Below are positions 12,801-25,172 of a stretch of DNA of 64,000 bases, in pieces. Source of the DNA: Acanthosoma haemorrhoidale (taxonomy: Eukaryota; Arthropoda; Insecta; Hemiptera; Acanthosomatidae); contig OV884015.1 of the NCBI GenBank assembly GCA_930367205.1, forward strand, positions 31,487,288 through 31,551,287, given 5' to 3'. Each line of letters begins with the position of its first letter. The stretch's first letter is position 1. The notes under the pieces were generated by a model. It was not told the origin of the DNA. It saw nothing but the letters and a program-made list of their open reading frames with translations, and made no database searches. The position numbers and the translations under genes were made by a program.

Positions 12801-13203
12801 GGATGGTCTCAGTGGCGAACATCGTGGTTGCTGCGAACAGTTTTTGTGCCTGGAGTCGACAGCGCAATTAAGATGGAGCACAGTTGATTCAAATCGCCCA
12901 CGACCTCTGATATTACTTAATCCATTTAATTCAAATATCTTCGGATATACGTTTCTGTACTATCGTTATTACACAGTTTCATATATACTAAATCCACTAC
13001 AGCTATTCATAGATTACATTTATGAGAAAAAACAATACTAGGCATACATTCCGGCCGAAGTTCATTTAGCAGGTTTTTTGTTTATTTTTTTAAGAAAAAA
13101 AGCGGTGATTGACAACGTCTTTTTTAATTTTACTTTTTGGACGTGCTTTAGTTTAAGGAGTTATTATCCACTATAGTATACAAAATTAAATAAACATTTA
13201 AAC
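6821..13203. other. Long AT-rich stretch, no gene recognised
   Basis: No motif-bearing reading frame, RT fragment or long repeat was recognised. About 11,210-11,760 is clearly less AT-rich than its surroundings and includes a 68-codon open frame at 11,213-11,419 without a known domain. About 9,520-9,720 is also GC-richer. Neither can be assigned. Confidence 0.35.
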
Positions 13204-14158
13204 TTATTTATTGTGATAAAATTACAATCTGCCTTATTAGGCGATACCATACTAATTTCATTCACTCCCTCATTGATACAGTATTTACAAACAGCCCAGA
13301 GACCTTCCAAATCCACATGGTTTTCAATCCCTCGATTGCGAAAGAGGAAGTGGAGTGTTGGTAAATCACCCACACTCCTCCGCAATCCACGTCACCGGAT
13401 ACTACAACTATAGAGATGAGTGGTGCAGTGTAATGACAGAATTAGGATGGTTGGATAGGTTACTATGGAATTTTATGAACTTGGAACGGATGAGTTCAAG
13501 AATGTAGGGTATATTCAGATCATTGTGAAGGGTTTTGTTGCTGACGTAATAAGGGGCATTTACTATTGTTCTTAGGACTTTTGATTGAAAGGATTAGATG
13601 CGCTTAATGATAGACTTTTTTGATGTCCCCCATAGCTCTATTCCGTATGTCCAGATTGGCTTAAGTATAACCTTGTAAATAAGTAGTTTGTTTTCTATTG
13701 AGAGGTGGGATGTCCTTCGAAGTAGTCTGTACAGTTGTCCAAAGCGTCTGTTTAGTTCTTGTCTTTTTAGCCTCGTGTGTGGGTTCCATGTCAGTCTTTT
13801 GTCGAGATGGAAGCCTAGATACCGTACTGTATCAGACACAGGGAGAGGAATCATTTAAAAAGACTGGCGGACAGGACTTGCGGCAGAATGTAAAGGTTAT
13901 GTGGGGACATTTTGCTTCATTGACCTTGATCCGCCATTGGTTGCACCAATACTCGATCTCATCAAGGTGTTTTTGAAGGTTTTGGAATGCTATATCAGGG
14001 TCTGAATGGGTTGACAGGACTGCAGTGTCATCTGCAAATGTGACCAAGAAGGTATTGGTAGTAGAGGGGACATCAGCGGTGTATAGATTATAGAGGATGG
14101 GACCCAGGACGCTGCCCTGTGGAACTCCTGCTTTAATGGGATAGTAGTTAAAATAGAA
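13204..14158 (-). mobile_element. Jockey-like J1 copy, RT 3' half, frameshifted
   Basis: On the minus strand it encodes RT from the GVPQGSVLGPIL block through FADDTAVLS (catalytic DD kept) to CRKSCPPVF, then after a 2-base loss relative to the 49.4-kb copy continues in another frame as IPLPVSDTVRYLGFHLDKRL and IYKVILKPIWTYGIELWGT. The remaining ~390 bp is C-terminus and 3' UTR, ending near 13,204 without a clear poly(A) run. The 5' end joins an inverted J1 segment (14,159-14,186). Confidence 0.85.
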
Positions 14159-14186
14159 CCACCCAATGACGCCTCATCTTACCGTT
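14159..14186 (+). mobile_element. Inverted 5' segment of the J1 copy
   Basis: These 28 bases are an exact reverse complement of 50,629-50,656 inside the better-preserved J1 copy, although the rest of this copy is in the same orientation as that one. In J1 order this piece lies about 350 bp upstream of the breakpoint near 14,158, so the arrangement is an inversion with loss of the sequence between. Confidence 0.8.
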
Positions 14187-17100
14187 CACGTTATCTAATG
14201 GTTTATTATCATATCATGGAAATTTAAATTGTTTGGTGATTTATGTGATGGAATTAATTCTCTATATTTATTATATACATGTAGTGTATACTATAACTCA
14301 CACGCATACACACCACCTCAGTGGTACAAATACTTAAATAGTATCGATTTTTATTTAATCAATTTTAATGTTAACTGTGATTATAATTGAACATTTATTT
14401 AGTTTCAATAAATAAATAGCGGTAATAATAATTTAATTTAATAAAAAGTAAAAATTTCTCGAAGTTATATAGGTGGCATTGGCCCATTGGATGCTATCAT
14501 CGTTCTCAAGACTTGCATTAGGCTTATTCCAAGTTCTCTTTAAAAGTTCACTTTAAGGAAATTAAACTCAACGACGAGTTCACTGTAGCCCACACATCCC
14601 ACCCACACAAGTTTCTCTATAAAAATCTTTATTACCATGATTGTTACTAAGTATATTTAGCGATATGCCTAGCCTAAAAAAGTAATTTTTATGTCATCAT
14701 ACTACCTAATAATTTGATATAAAAACCGGATATTCAATTGCCACCTACTTATCAAATCGACATATTTTGAAGTTTTGTCTAATTTGTCTAAGAGAAAACA
14801 CGTGTTCCCTCGATGGCTGCATGAATATTTCTGACATAAATCGGCCCCAGGCGAGAAACAAAAGATACACCATACTATTCACAGAGCAAAATATAAATTA
14901 ATTTCGCTGGGAGTTCGTTGCAGGCCATTATAAGTGGAAATAAGTGAAAGAGTAGGGTAATCGGTAATCGGTTGATCAAAGAAAGCTGTTAGCTATATAA
15001 AAATAAAAAAGATATGAGAAACGAAAACGTGATAAGAGGGTGGACTATTATCATATTGTTTAAATTATTACTGTTCTCTATGTTTCTAAATATTTAAACG
15101 ATCTGCAATGTGTTATATGTCAGTCCCACCTTAATTATTGAATATCATATCACCTATATACCACATCATAAATTGGTGCTATTTTTAGTTTTGCTAAATA
15201 CTTTCATTTGCATCGGATTTGTATCTCACTGTGGTTTCTTAAATCTATAATACTTCGATTCCCGATTTTCATATCTTATCTATCATTGCCACAAACTTTA
15301 GTGCACGCATTATAACATAAACTAGCAGACACTATTTTACAATGAACCTTAAATTTTGTTAAATTCAAGCTTTTATAAATAAATGTTTTATCTATTGTTG
15401 CTTTTCTATCAATAGTTGCACATTCGTCTCATTTCATAACTTATTCACAAGACACTTATATCTCTTTTTGTTTCTATTATTTTATATGTAACGTTTGCTG
15501 ATAATTGATAACATCTACCTTTTTCCATAAATCCTTATCATGTTGAAAAATTTTGATGAATTTCATAGTAATTTAGCAGTTTTCTTTCATCCACCTATGG
15601 AGATTTCAGGAATTCATTATATAACTTATAATGATAGTATCATATACTGAGATTACTTTTTATATCTGAACGTTCTTTCAGTCTGTTAAAGTTTCAAACG
15701 TTTTGTGAACTTTGATTATGAGTGATAATGCACTGGCTAGTTGTATGCAACTTTCAACCCAAAAACTCTGACTTGATTATTTTCATTATGTTTTTAAAAA
15801 TATTGTATGAAAAAAAAAGACAACAAAAAATTCATAAGAAATCCAACAAGAACAAAGATCCCAATCCTGTATGCTAGCTTATTGACGATTCAACAGGAGG
15901 TAACTAGATATGTGAATATTTGAGCAGGGACTGTTACTCGTGGTTATTCCACTCCAGTGCATATAAAGTTGGAAAACAATTTCGCTGGAATTTTCCGTCT
16001 CTGAGCCTTGTGCTCCAGTAAAATAAAATATTCACCTGCAAAATATCACCATTCCGAGTAAACAACATTTTTATTTTGTGAAAAACAAAAAAGAATACGT
16101 TTCTCTCAGGAATCGTATTTTCTTCCAGCGGAAAAGTACAGTGAGGTTATTCTTTCTCGGAATCGGTCCGGGTTATTCTTTTTGTCATTTCGACTAAAAC
16201 TACGAGCGTTGAGAACATCATTAATATCCAATCCATTTAAATACTTAATTTAAAGAAACGTTTCTGCAACTTATCAAAATGGGTTTCACAGTAGTAGGAA
16301 CATCTTGGACGATACGTCTACTGCATAAATATAGTACATATACTACATAATATACTACATAAATATACTACAATGTATCTATATACCTTTGTAATCTATA
16401 TTCACCGTGAGCTCAGCTCACAAACTCTATAAATAATATTTCCTGATCAACAACAAAAACAAAAAGTTAATACTTGGACAGCACATCCTCTCTTGCCCTC
16501 ACTGCAAAACCTGTCTGCCCCTCATGTGATCTATAATAAGGAACTGCCTCAGTTAGTTTCTTGTACCGAAAGATATCAAAGACCTCTGTAATTCCAACTA
16601 ATAAATTTCTACCGGTACAATAACATACTTTGTCATTTAGATTCTAGCTCGTGAACATCATAGCTCGACTTTTGAAAGTGCATTTACTCTAGGATAAAGA
16701 ATTGCAGACCACAATTGTAAGTGCATTATTAATGGCATGTAAAATTACTTGCCGTTAACGCGTATTTTAAAGTTAACGTGTACTAAAATAATGAAAGGTG
16801 GCAATAACACTTTACAGTATTCATTCGACAGTGTAGCACGGAGAGAGTTGGCAGGATCCAGACAGCCTAAATGAACGGTAGTACACAAGAAACTAAATAC
16901 AAAAGAAATTTTTTTGCCGGCTCAAGTTAATGCTAGCCATCACTTTGGAATGATGTTTTTTGTGAGGAAGGGTGGGGGGATCTCGAGGCATGCAATTCAT
17001 CACCTCTAGAAAACACAACAGAGCGCCATCAGAGCGAAGGAAAAAAATGAACAGATTTATTACCTTGCTTAACCATCCTTTCGTCATAGCTACTTTCTTT

Positions 17101-19776
17101 ACAAAATTCAAGATCTCATATTCAATTCAAGTGGTAGTGAGTAAATGTTTTTGTAAACACTTGAAACCATAAGATGAACACTTAAACGTGTGTCTACTGA
17201 GCAAAACCAAACATGATACATAAAATGATACATAATTTTAACGTTCAGTAAGTTAATGAGTAATATGTATGAAGAGTTATAATTACAAAAGTTGATATAC
17301 TTTTAGACGCATAGGGTGTTATATGGAAGTTCCAATCCATGTCTCATGACCAATATTAGAAATAAAATTATAAAAATTAAATTAAGGATCATCAATAAAT
17401 AATTATGATTCCTTGAAGTGGTTAACTTCAATAGCCTTCTAATGGTTTTTCCTCCTAATGATAAGGGTTCTGATTGCTAATGGTCATTATTCTCCAACGA
17501 CAGACGAATTCGTTCATATTCCCAGGGATAACGCCAAACCTTCCCGAACGGTCAATCACATTTTAAATTTTCTCTTCTTTTCATGATAATCGTACCCAAA
17601 TTGAAAATTAATACACAAATTTTGTATTGCTTTACTCTGAATTAGAAATCTTATTAAAACAAATTGTATTTCTGTCTAAATTACTAGACCCAAGGTTGAC
17701 AGAATTGATAGTAAACATTACCAGTAATTCCACTTTGGGAAAAATTACCAAAAGATATCAACTGACATAGACTGTATCTTGAGTATCTTTATGCAGTATT
17801 AGGCCCCAATTTATTTTCTTTATTAGTTTTTTTGATCTTGACCTTTCGTTTAAAGTTCGATCTCCTTATAAATTATATCTTTTATATATAATTATCTTAT
17901 TTCTTTTTGTATGATTTTTTCTCTGGTTGTTAATGTTCTCTTAATCTTCTGTAAATAGATTTTCATGTAAATTTTTTTTTGTGTGTGTATGGTCCTGTAG
18001 TTTTCTCTTTTTTCCCTCAATGGAAGATGGCTCAAATCCTGTCACTCAACAAAATTCTCATTTTATTGACATTTAGTTTTTTTAATTAAATATTGCTCAT
18101 ACCCTTTGAACCGTTAACAATGACCATCTAGACTGGGAAATGTGTTCCATGCTGCTCCCTGTACAACTGACTAGTACATCTAACATCTAGCGGGCGAGAC
18201 TCGAACACTTGTTGGTAAACAAATGGTCTTTTTATTGGCTTAACAAGTCTGATCTCAAAACTATAATTGATTTTTTACAAAGTGTTCCCAAGATATAATA
18301 TATTATAATAATGTATATAATATATAATAATTATTATATATAATATTATCTAATATAGTAAGTCTAATAAAGATAAGGCAAATATAATTTGGGACTAAAT
18401 ATACTCGAACTATATTACATAATACATTGTATATAATATATCTAAACTAGGCGTTTCGTTCGTTATGTGCGTACACTAATAGTGCAGGTAAAAACAAAAA
18501 ATTAAAATGAGAAAAATAAACATTTATACATAATATGAAGAAAAAACAAAGTATCATGTCACATGCGTGCTAGAATATTGACAAATGTACCTTAAGGATC
18601 AAGAAAACTGTAAAATGTATTATTATATTTTATTAATTTATTCAGTACGTTTCTTCAAGAAAAACTGAACGATCGGAACCGGGTCGGAACATAAAATTTG
18701 TGCTTTAAGGTCACAGGTCATGACCGCGTTGCCTGATCTGACTGAATACTACTTGACCTGAATGTGACCTAAGAGTTTTCTCAACAAACTATGGAGAATT
18801 ATATTTGTGAATAATTTACTGCTAGTATAGATCTCACTGTGTTTTTTCCTTATCTTAAAAAAATACTTGATGCATTCAATATTTTGTGAAAAGAAGAGGT
18901 AAAATTCAAAATAGAAAAACAAAGCAGTACTCAGAAGACATCAATATTTAATTTGTTACTCTCTTAAGAGTTTGTTGGAAAAATAAAATACGTGAAATAT
19001 ATTTTGGGCAACAAATACTTACAATTGGTTGTTATAGCATAGAACGAATACTAAATGATTCATTTTATACACGTTTCCTGACATCACCAACTCCTTTTTA
19101 GGGTCTGGTAGATTATTTCCAAATCGAAAACCCTTGTATCTTCACCGGTGAGTTTACAAAAGAAAAACACGAGGAAGTGTTATTAATAAATTATAATTTA
19201 TAATTATAAAAAATATCCTATAATTGTGAGTAGGTTTTATATGCATGCGTAAATTTTTGATCTTGGCATCCTGGTAAAAATATGTAATTTGTGTTTTGTA
19301 TTTTCTTACTACAATTACAAAATATCATTGAGACTGTCACTAATATCGTGTTTGCAACTTTATTTAATTATTTATCACTAATACATAATTTAAGTTTACG
19401 CAAAGAGTTATTAATATTTCAGCTCCTCTTAAATCTAGAAACTCTGCCGTGTAAATTGTGTTAAGGAATCTCCAACCGGACTCCAGGCAGCTAGTTACAA
19501 CTAACTCACCAACATTTCACCTCGGGGAATAGTTTTGTGGTGGAAGGTTTTAATTGAACCAGTGGTCTTTACTCCCACCAAGGGTTGAAGGAAAATTAGC
19601 AATCATGCCACGCCTTTATCTTTACTTTTAAACACCAAAAGGCTTTATTTTCATTCAGGGTGATACATTCATCAAGGTTGTCAGAAATTTTAAAGGTTTT
19701 GTTTTAAACTTTGCTAAATAAACGATCAAGGCTACGTTTGGCACGAAAATGTAACGCATACATTTACATACTAAGT
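14187..19776. other. AT-rich intergenic DNA, no gene recognised
   Basis: Only short motif-free open frames. Near 16,325-16,380 there are several imperfect TACTACATAAATA-type units, and 18,290-18,365 is an almost pure AT palindromic tract (TATAATATATTATAAT style). Confidence 0.35.
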
Positions 19777-19788
19777 CCTTTTTTTGGC

Positions 19789-19940
19789 TTTTTTTTTTTT
19801 TTTTTTTCCCTTAGCTCTCAAACTTATAAAAATAGGATGTGGGAAAAATAAAGAAAAATTATTTTGGGCTAATGAGTGCCTTTTACTAAGGGGAGTCCCC
19901 CATTTGAAGGATGTATGAGAAGGATATAGGGTGTGGAATG
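19789..19940 (-). mobile_element. J2 retrotransposon 3' end, 5'-truncated
   Basis: T-run to 19,807 followed by CCCTTAGCTCTCAAA and the rest of the J2 3' end, read on the minus strand. The flanks CCTTTTTTTGGC (19,777-19,788) and CCTTTTTTCGGC (19,941-19,952) match at 11 of 12 bases and are a likely target duplication. Confidence 0.7.
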
Positions 19941-19952
19941 CCTTTTTTCGGC

Positions 19953-22636
19953 ATATTGAGCACAAATTTATGAAACGACCGAAAAATCAAATTTAGCGAG
20001 AGTGGAAAAATTCCTATCTGATCTATTTTGTTTCGACACATATAAACTAAAGATGACACGCCCCTATTTGGGAACTAGATTTTTTTATTTAACTCCAATC
20101 GAGATAATCCGTCTAATGATTGGCTGTTGTTTTTCGCATTTATGCCTATTTGTTACTAGTATTCACTCATAATCTCATTCATTGCTCGAATTATTTATTT
20201 TCTGTATACAGCTGTGAATAAATAAATATAACTAAATCGTATTATCACGAAATAAAATAATTAGTTATTACTTGAAATACAAAATAAGGAAATAAGTATA
20301 GAAAAAAGTTATGTCCAGTTTTGCTAATTTTTAACATAGACGTTGACATTTAAGTTTCTGATCTATTATCACTTCATGTTGACTAATAATTCACCACAAG
20401 AAAACGATATTTCCAAAAAGTAACTGCTGTCAGAAACAGCATCGGGAAGTTGAGGTTTGGTCAAAAAGGCGTACCCTATTGAGGAACTAAAACGGTTTTA
20501 TACGCTGGCAACAGTCGCAGTGACGGGAGCATTTATCAAGCCCCGGCTACTCACCTGGCAAGCGGTCAACTTAGTTCTACTGCAACTTTACACTTCACTT
20601 GCAGGTTCAACTTCAACCCAACTGCCGGAGAAGTTCAACGGAGTTGGGCTCTAGCCACCGGAGATCTTCAAGGAGAGGAAAGTCATCACAAAATATCCTC
20701 TTGACAAATATACGTATTTGGAAGGACGCCCATAGCTGTATCAACTCGATATTTTATATATTTTTCCAATACTGAGGGTATTGGGGACTCAAAAAAGTGT
20801 GGGTCAATCATCGTATTCACCGTTCTATCTGTATTTATGATAGTATCAGTTCTTATTCTAAAGGTGTAATTTAGCACCCTGAATAACATCTACAATTTGG
20901 TTGATATCAACTGAAAACTAATTTTTAATGGTCAACTAATTCTGAAAGGAGAGAGGTACCTAGATAATGGACTTGGAAGTTATCCAATCACATTGATATT
21001 TTTGAGGTACTATCAGCTACATCTAAGCGAAAGCCACATGTGCCAGTGTTAAGGGAAAATCTATTAATAATACTTATAATCTAGATATAGTATTGATGCA
21101 ACTATTATAATCTTCAGAATATGAACACTTTTTGGCGGAACTCTCGCAAAAACTGTAAAAAATGAACCAGGTTGGACCGGAAATCCTATCAGCAGAGAAA
21201 GAATACAACTCCATATTTGACTCACTGAGAGATAGTTGAGATCTGTGAGGGCCCGGATTTGAATCTGAATCTAGTCACCTTTTTGGGTTTTTTTTTTGGT
21301 AGCAGCATTAATGATTGAATATTTGAAGATATTCTTTTCCACTGTGGTTAGGGACACATGAAAGACGTTTATTCTAAATAAAATTTATGTTTTCTGAGCC
21401 AACATTATTAATTTGTACAACAATAAATTTTGTGGATAATATTTCGGCGATTTTCAATGTCTGAAGAGGTTTAGTTAAAGAGGCTGCATTAAGAAAACCA
21501 CTTTTCAACAAGTCTATATTTGTATGTTAACATGTTTTAACATAGATATAAAGATTATTCAGTCACACATTTCAAAGCTATATTCAACAACTCATCGGGT
21601 TAAGACAGATAAAAGACGTTAAATTAAAAGGATATACTCAAAAAAATAACGATTTGTGAACCAATTAATGGAAGTCATCTTTAATATTGAACCAACAAGT
21701 TCTTTGGGTTTTGTCAATTTATTTCAAAATTTGTTATGTGTGTATGTCTGTCTCTGTTCCTCCCCTCCAGAAACGGCAACACAAAAATTGATCCAAAAAT
21801 AAATACAAAAAAATTAAGTTCTATTTGTCATGGGGATCGTTTGATCAATATGTAGCAGTTTTTCTTTAAGCAATTTCAATATTTTTAGTCTTATATTTTA
21901 AAAATTAAATTTATTTTAAGATTGGCGTAAAAAGGTTTCCTTGGTGAACACAAAAAAGCAAAGCTTGATCTGGAATCTACGGATATCCCTTCCAGTTTGG
22001 AGCACACCGGGGATTTAAAAATGTATTATAAATCCTTCGCTTTGAACTCTTTTCCAAAATATGGTGGCAGGATATGAAACATGGGAAATAGCTAGTGACA
22101 GCTGGCCGGATTAAACACACCTGCCTCGTGGCCCTGGTGATCCGGGCAATTAAATGAATCTTTTATATGTGGGAGGATGTCACCGACATAGGCTTTATTC
22201 GCAACGCCATTTCCCTTGTATCTTCTTTGAATATGATCAGAAAATAATATATTTTACTCAGTAGGTAGAAATTATTTTTAACTTTATTTCGAAACAAATT
22301 GTATAAATATTTTTTTTAATTGTAACTAAGTTTAGAGCTGGTAGTCCAGTTTTAATTTGTACTTGAGGTATGTTTATAGACCACATCCATATGTGGTGTG
22401 ATAATATTTATTTGATCAAATTAATTTTATTTCTTAGACATTGGTCGATATCAAGGGAGTGAGTTTTCGGTTGCACTAATATGTACAGTATTTATGACCT
22501 TGTCAGGACCAAGGAGTATAACTCGTCAAGACGCTTCGATGTTTAGGAACACCACTTTTACTATAATAAGTGGCTGATAAATAGCAGATTGGGCTGGCAA
22601 AGGAATAATTATTCAGACCCTCCTCCAAACAAATAA
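19953..22636. other. AT-rich DNA, nothing recognised
   Basis: A GC-richer patch at about 20,440-20,690 holds a 65-codon plus-strand open frame without a known motif. On its minus strand lies a good splice-donor-like CAG/GTGAGT near 20,555, but all frames upstream of it are interrupted. Confidence 0.3.
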
Positions 22637-22852
22637 GTTAGTTTTTACTGTTTTATTTTAGAGTGGTTTTCGGACATCAGAAGGGTCTTCCTCTTCTTTA
22701 ATACTCATCTCCTTGTTTTTTAAATATCCCGTCTATCCAATCATTGCTATATGTATATTATTAAGCTAAAGCATCTAGAGCACTTATTCAAGTAAATTAA
22801 TTTTACAATGTCTAACTTCTTTTATTATTGCACCGATCAATTTTATATTAGG
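22637..22852. repeat. Dispersed repeat, copy a
   Basis: Shares TTTAGAGTGGTTTTC..ACAT..GAA..GTCT and a later TCTA(A/T)CTTCTTTT.ATT..T.ATCG/CGATCAATTT.ATATT segment with 32,225-32,392, collinear over about 170-210 bp. The type of element is unknown. Confidence 0.45.
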
Positions 22853-23275
22853 GGGGTCAGAGGGATATATCCCCCCTAAAATTTATGAAAAAAATATGTT
22901 TTTGATACCCACCAACATAAGTTTTGTATTTAGTTACCCTTCAAATATCCTTTAATTCAGAAGAAAATTTGCACGTATTTCAGGACCAAACTTATTTATT
23001 TGATAGGTGCAAGAAGAATTTAAGGTGAATATGAAATATAAATAATATGAATCTCAACAAACAGATACCAGCACTATCGGGCCAAAATTTACCTCTGGGA
23101 TAATTCAATCACTGATAAAGTGAACAATATTTTAAAATTGGATTTTTACAAAAAATAACTTAAAAATTTTTATTCAACTTTCATGACTTATGCCCGATTT
23201 GATAATTATTGGAAACCTGCCTTCTCCTAAGTAACCCCCCCCCCAAAAAAAAAAATTCTGCGTACGCCACCGCTA
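22848..23275. mobile_element. Possible non-autonomous DNA transposon remnant
   Basis: The left part has GGGGGGTCAGAGGG followed by ATATATCCCCCC. The right edge, on the minus strand, reads GGTGGCGTACGCAGAATTT followed by a G-run. G-runs next to a GTGGCGTA(C/G) motif are common at the ends of insect hAT-like and similar MITEs. The two ends are not good inverted repeats of each other and no target duplication was found, so the call is tentative. Confidence 0.25.
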
Positions 23276-24559
23276 TAAGATAATGAGAAAAAGTTAATAA
23301 GAAGAATTAAATAACACTTTAAATACTTTGGTTTTTCAAGTATAAAACATATCAATATGAATATAAATAAAAACCTGAAATGGCCTGTTTTTATTAATAA
23401 ATGCCGGTGAGAAGACAAAACTACTAAATATTATGTACCTCAAATATAATATTATTCACTGTTAAATATGGAAAACTCAACCTCTAATTATTATTTTTCG
23501 TTGACAGAATTATGAGAAAAAAATAATAAATCAAGGTGTTTCATAAAGAATTATTATATTGCAAAATTTGTTTAAATTTTATTATTTTAATGTATAAATT
23601 TACAAGTTGCTTTTTAAATAGTTCTTATTGTATGTTGTTAAACTTCCATATATTATTGCTTGTTGTATTGTGCACAAGTTCCAATGTATCTGCTTTAATT
23701 GTTTGGTGATTTTATATATTTGGAAATGTTGGTATAGCCGCGTTAACGTGGTGGTATCGCAATGAAGAATTTGTGTGCAGACTGGCGAGAGAATCTATTT
23801 ACTAAGTTATAATGGTGTATGCATGCGCCTTACCCATCGGACTATCAACTGGTCAAACTATATTCTGCTCTCAAAGAACCCCAGTGACTGTCCCTACTAT
23901 CCGGAGCGGGTTCTGTAGCCTCTTATTTGCATACTGAAACTGTGTCCTCGCTTTTGTCATGGAGATCGTAACAGGAACTCTTTGTCAGAAAGACGATTAA
24001 CTGAGGTACTCATGGACAACTGCTTTTAAAATACCTATAATATCAATTTCTTAGGTGATGTTGCTTTTACACTATTTCTGAAGAAAAAACAAATTTTGAC
24101 ATTTACAAAAAACATTTACTTATTGTAGTCAGTTCAACGAAATATTCATGAGTATTTTGCAATAAGGATGAACCTTGGGTACGCTCGAGCTCGTTAGGGA
24201 GTAACAACTACTAGCTGATCCACCCAACAAAGAATAAAGACATGACCTTCAACTCAAATCTAACTTTATATTGCAATATTATTTCTTATAAAAGTTATTT
24301 GGTCAGAAACATTCCTCACTATATTAAATTTCTTAAAAGTTATATATTTTAAAAAGGGTAACTTCATCAGCTGTCAAATTATTTAATAAAGAGAAAGAAA
24401 TGAAATTGATATCTACGTTTCTGTGCTGTTTTTTGTTTTAAAACCAAATACGAAATCGAGTGTCAGTATGGATGTTTTTGTAAGTTAATTCGTGCACCTG
24501 TTATAAGTTTTTTCATACATATGATTCTAAACATTATTGTGATATAATTAAAATCATCT
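23276..24559. other. AT-rich DNA, nothing recognised
   Basis: No coding motif, RNA gene or repeat unit seen on either strand. Confidence 0.35.
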
Positions 24560-25172
24560 TTATTGTGCAATAAGTAATAGTTATAAATGTTCTCATTCAT
24601 ACCATATTTACAATTCTTCGTTCACTCGCTCATTCGTTAAGTATTTACAAACAGCCTAGAGACCTTCCAAATCCACATGATTGTCGTCGTCCCCGCCCCC
24701 CCCCCCCTCCCCCGTGCGAAAGAGAAAGCGGAGTCCCCCACTCACCGCTCCTCCATCAGCCACGTCACTATATACGAGCCAATGGAGGCTGGCCAAGAAT
24801 GCGAGAGCCACAGACGCTCATGATTGCCATTGCTAGGACTCCGACTGTCACGTATTTATAGCAGGTCACGAGGTCAATGCCACTTTAGTCTCCGAGGAGG
24901 ATTATAGGGATCAGCGGCGCAGTGTAATGACTGTGCTAGGGGATGAGGGTGATTGAATACGTTGCTGTGGAATTTCATGAACTTCCAAGGAATCAGTTCA
25001 AGAATGTCAGGTATATTAAGATCGTTATGAAGGGTTTTGTTGCTAACGTAATAGGGGCATTAATTATTGTTCTCTGTTGACTTTGATTGAAAGGATTGGA
25101 TAGGTTTGATGTTCGATTTTTTTGCTGTCCCGCATAGCTCTATATCCAGATTGTCTTAAGTGTAACTTTTTA
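24560..25172 (-). mobile_element. J1 copy, C-terminus and 3' UTR, degenerate
   Basis: Collinear on the minus strand with the J1 copies at 13.2 and 49.3 kb. It begins within the RT C-terminal region (about 25,172) and runs through the 3' UTR to a TTTATTGTGCAATAA end near 24,560. It keeps the 3' UTR section that the 49.3-kb copy has lost, including a C-run (G-run on the element's strand) at about 24,690-24,712. No open frame survives. Confidence 0.8.

Noticed and set aside
18185..18235. B-box-like TGTTCGAGTCTCGC on the minus strand
   Set aside because: T stem does not pair and no A box is found at a proper distance, so no tRNA or SINE call.
20457..20654. 65-codon frame and a donor-like CAG/GTGAGT on the other strand
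   Set aside because: No motif on the plus strand, and all minus frames before the donor contain stops, so no coding exon can be supported.
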